A DNA stretch of 15,900 nucleotides from NCBI GenBank assembly GCA_025936675.1, contig JAICSX010000045.1, positions 1 to 15,900 of the forward strand. Reading direction: 5' to 3'. Shown in pieces: positions 13,330 through 15,900 of this stretch (its first letter is position 1; each line of letters begins with the position of its first letter). A program made the translations under genes and the position numbers. The notes below the pieces were generated by a model. It searched no databases and was not told where the DNA came from. It saw only the letters and a program-made list of their open reading frames with translations. Origin of the DNA: Sphingomonas sp. (GTDB lineage: Bacteria > Pseudomonadota > Alphaproteobacteria > Sphingomonadales > Sphingomonadaceae).

Positions 13330-14445
13330 TCAGCTGAAATAGTCGCGGGCGCGGGCGAAGAAGCTTTTCGCCGCCGGGCATTCGTCGCCCGTTTCCGTCG
13401 CGCGAAATTCCTCGAGCAGCTTTTTTTGTTCCTTGCTCATGCGGGTCGGCGTTTCCACGAGAATGCGGGCGACGAGGTCGCCTCGGCCGCGGCCGTTCAG
13501 GACGGTCATCCCGGCACCGCGGTGCCGCAAGTGCTCGCCCGACTGCAGGCCGGGTGGAATCTTGAGGTCGACCGCATGGCCGTCGATGCCGGGCAGCTTG
13601 ATCGAGCCGCCGAGCGCCGCCGTCGTGAACGTGACGGGGCATTCCGCGATCAGCGTCGTTCCTTCGCGCGCGTAGATCGCGTGCCGTTTCATGTGGACGA
13701 AGAGGTAAAGGTCGCCGCTCGCGGCGCCGCGGACTCCCGCTTCGCCTTCGCCGGCGACGCGAATTCGCGTGCCTTCATCGACACCCGCCGGGATCTTGAC
13801 CGAGAGCTTGCGCTCGCCGAGCGCCCGCCCCTCGCCGTGGCAGTTGCGGCAGGGATCGCTGATGACTTCGCCCGATCCGCGGCAGGTCGGACAGCCGCGC
13901 TCGACGACGAAGAAGCCCTGCTGCGCACGGACCTTGCCCATGCCGCCGCAGGTCTGGCAGGTGCTCGCACAGCGATCCAGGCTGTTGCAGCCCCGGCCGG
14001 CGCACTTTTCGCACGTCGCCATCGCCTGCACGGTGATGGTCTTCTCGACGCCGGTGAACGCCTCTTCGAGGCTAAGCTCCAGATCATACCGGAGGTCCGC
14101 GCCGCGCGCCGCATTCTGCTGCGCTCGCGGGTCCATGAACTCGCCGAAGATTGTCGAGAAAATGTCGGAGAAGCCGTTGAAGCCGGCTTCCGCGAACGGA
14201 TCGTGGCCGGGACCGCCGTTCTGGAATGCCGCGTGGCCGAAGCGGTCATAGGCGGCGCGCTTCTGCGGGTCCTTGAGCACGTCATAGGCCTGGTTGATGG
14301 CCTTGAACCGAGCCTCCGATTCCTTGCAGCCGTTCTTGCGGTCGGGATGATGCTCCTTGGCGAGGCGGCGGTAGGCGGCCTTGATCGCGGCATCGTCCGC
14401 GCCGCGCTGCACGCCCAGCAGCTCGTAATAATCCTGCTCGCCCAT
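13330..14445 (-). CDS. dnaJ: Chaperone protein DnaJ
   Basis: The 371-residue co-chaperone stimulates the DnaK ATPase and delivers unfolded clients. The J domain starts MGEQDYYELLGVQRGAD and has the HPD motif at 33-35. A Gly/Phe-rich linker (AAFQNGGPGHDPFAEAGFNG) follows. Four CxxCxGxG zinc motifs span Cys145 to Cys202 (CEKCAGRG, CQTCGGMG, CPTCRGSG, CRNCHGEG), making this a full type I DnaJ; the C-terminal client-binding domains and ARDYFS tail are complete. ATG at 14445 is preferred over one 15 nt upstream because GGGGAG lies 5 nt before it. It follows dnaK by 64 nt in the same direction, the usual operon order, so it should share the heat-shock control of dnaK; that promoter is outside the window. 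Confidence 0.97.
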   Translation of the reverse strand: MGEQDYYELLGVQRGADDAAIKAAYRRLAKEHHPDRKNGCKESEARFKAINQAYDVLKDPQKRAAYDRFGHAAFQNGGPGHDPFAEAGFNGFSDIFSTIFGEFMDPRAQQNAARGADLRYDLELSLEEAFTGVEKTITVQAMATCEKCAGRGCNSLDRCASTCQTCGGMGKVRAQQGFFVVERGCPTCRGSGEVISDPCRNCHGEGRALGERKLSVKIPAGVDEGTRIRVAGEGEAGVRGAASGDLYLFVHMKRHAIYAREGTTLIAECPVTFTTAALGGSIKLPGIDGHAVDLKIPPGLQSGEHLRHRGAGMTVLNGRGRGDLVARILVETPTRMSKEQKKLLEEFRATETGDECPAAKSFFARARDYFS

Positions 14446-14475
14446 CAATGCTCCCCGCAACGCCCTACAGGATTA

Positions 14476-14503
14476 GGCGCCGCCCCATGAAGGTGACGGC
14501 GCC
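14476..14503. promoter_or_regulatory. Hairpin between dnaK and dnaJ
   Basis: GGCGCCG (14476-14482) and CGGCGCC (14497-14503) form a perfect 7-bp G+C stem with a 14-nt loop in the 64-nt dnaK-dnaJ gap. No T-tract follows on the minus strand. It could be a processing or pausing site that sets the ratio of DnaK to DnaJ; this is inference. Confidence 0.4.
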
Positions 14504-14509
14504 CGATCA

Positions 14510-15900
<1,391 letters not shown>

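Noticed and set aside
13426..14490. Plus-strand frame of 354 codons opposite dnaJ
   Set aside because: Antisense shadow of a certain dnaJ; composition Ala/Arg/Asp-rich with no recognisable domain.

Overview
The window looks like a piece of chromosome from an alphaproteobacterium of the order Sphingomonadales (a Sphingomonas or Sphingomicrobium relative). The grounds are high G+C with strongly G/C-ending codons, the close fit of RimO, PurB, DnaJ and DnaK to alphaproteobacterial proteins, a winged-helix regulator of a type I associate with sphingomonads, and a palindromic intergenic element with the CCGG-CTTGA-CC core common in alphaproteobacteria. This is judged from protein and repeat character only; no database search was possible.

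Layout. 1-333 (-) is the N-terminal part of a winged-helix regulator that runs off the left edge. 334-695 is an A+T-richer gap with two perfect hyphenated palindromes. 696-1481 (+) is a predicted lipoprotein. 1594-2928 (+) is rimO. 3068-3481 (+) is a small exported Ala/Pro-rich protein, facing a small exported beta-barrel-type protein at 3487-3984 (-). That gene is divergent from a class C beta-lactamase-family serine hydrolase at 4071-5459 (+).

From 5460 to about 9360 lies a run of small accessory genes, all on +: EthD-like (5539), AmpG-like MFS permease (5992), a two-helix membrane protein (7226), a NeuD/PglD-type acyltransferase (7581), a YciI-like protein (8267) and an Imm26-like protein (8852). 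The gaps between these genes carry at least six copies of a short degenerate repeat (consensus about GGCAGCTTTCCACCCAAAGC followed by AGACATT) that I did not see elsewhere in the window.

Then come purB (9552-10889) and a GH125 alpha-mannosidase gene (10954-12387) joined by an 87-bp palindromic element. That element supplies both the purB stop codon and the mannosidase start codon. The mannosidase frame is intact except for one in-frame TAG at 11482-11484, in a motif where the family normally has Glu. Next is a phytochrome-like PAS-GAF protein (12469-13329) that lacks the chromophore-attachment Cys and any output domain. It meets dnaJ (13330-14445, -) tail to tail with no gap, and dnaK (14510 to beyond 15900, -) lies upstream of dnaJ in the same direction.

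How the genes work together. dnaK-dnaJ is the only classic operon, for protein folding and the heat-shock response. rimO and purB are housekeeping genes for ribosome modification and purine synthesis. The rest looks like individually acquired or lineage-specific genes rather than one pathway. I found no CRISPR array, tRNA, rRNA, transposase or clear phage gene. The best candidates for something undescribed are the chromophore-less phytochrome-like protein, the amber-interrupted GH125 gene with its repeat-borne start codon, and the dispersed intergenic repeat family.
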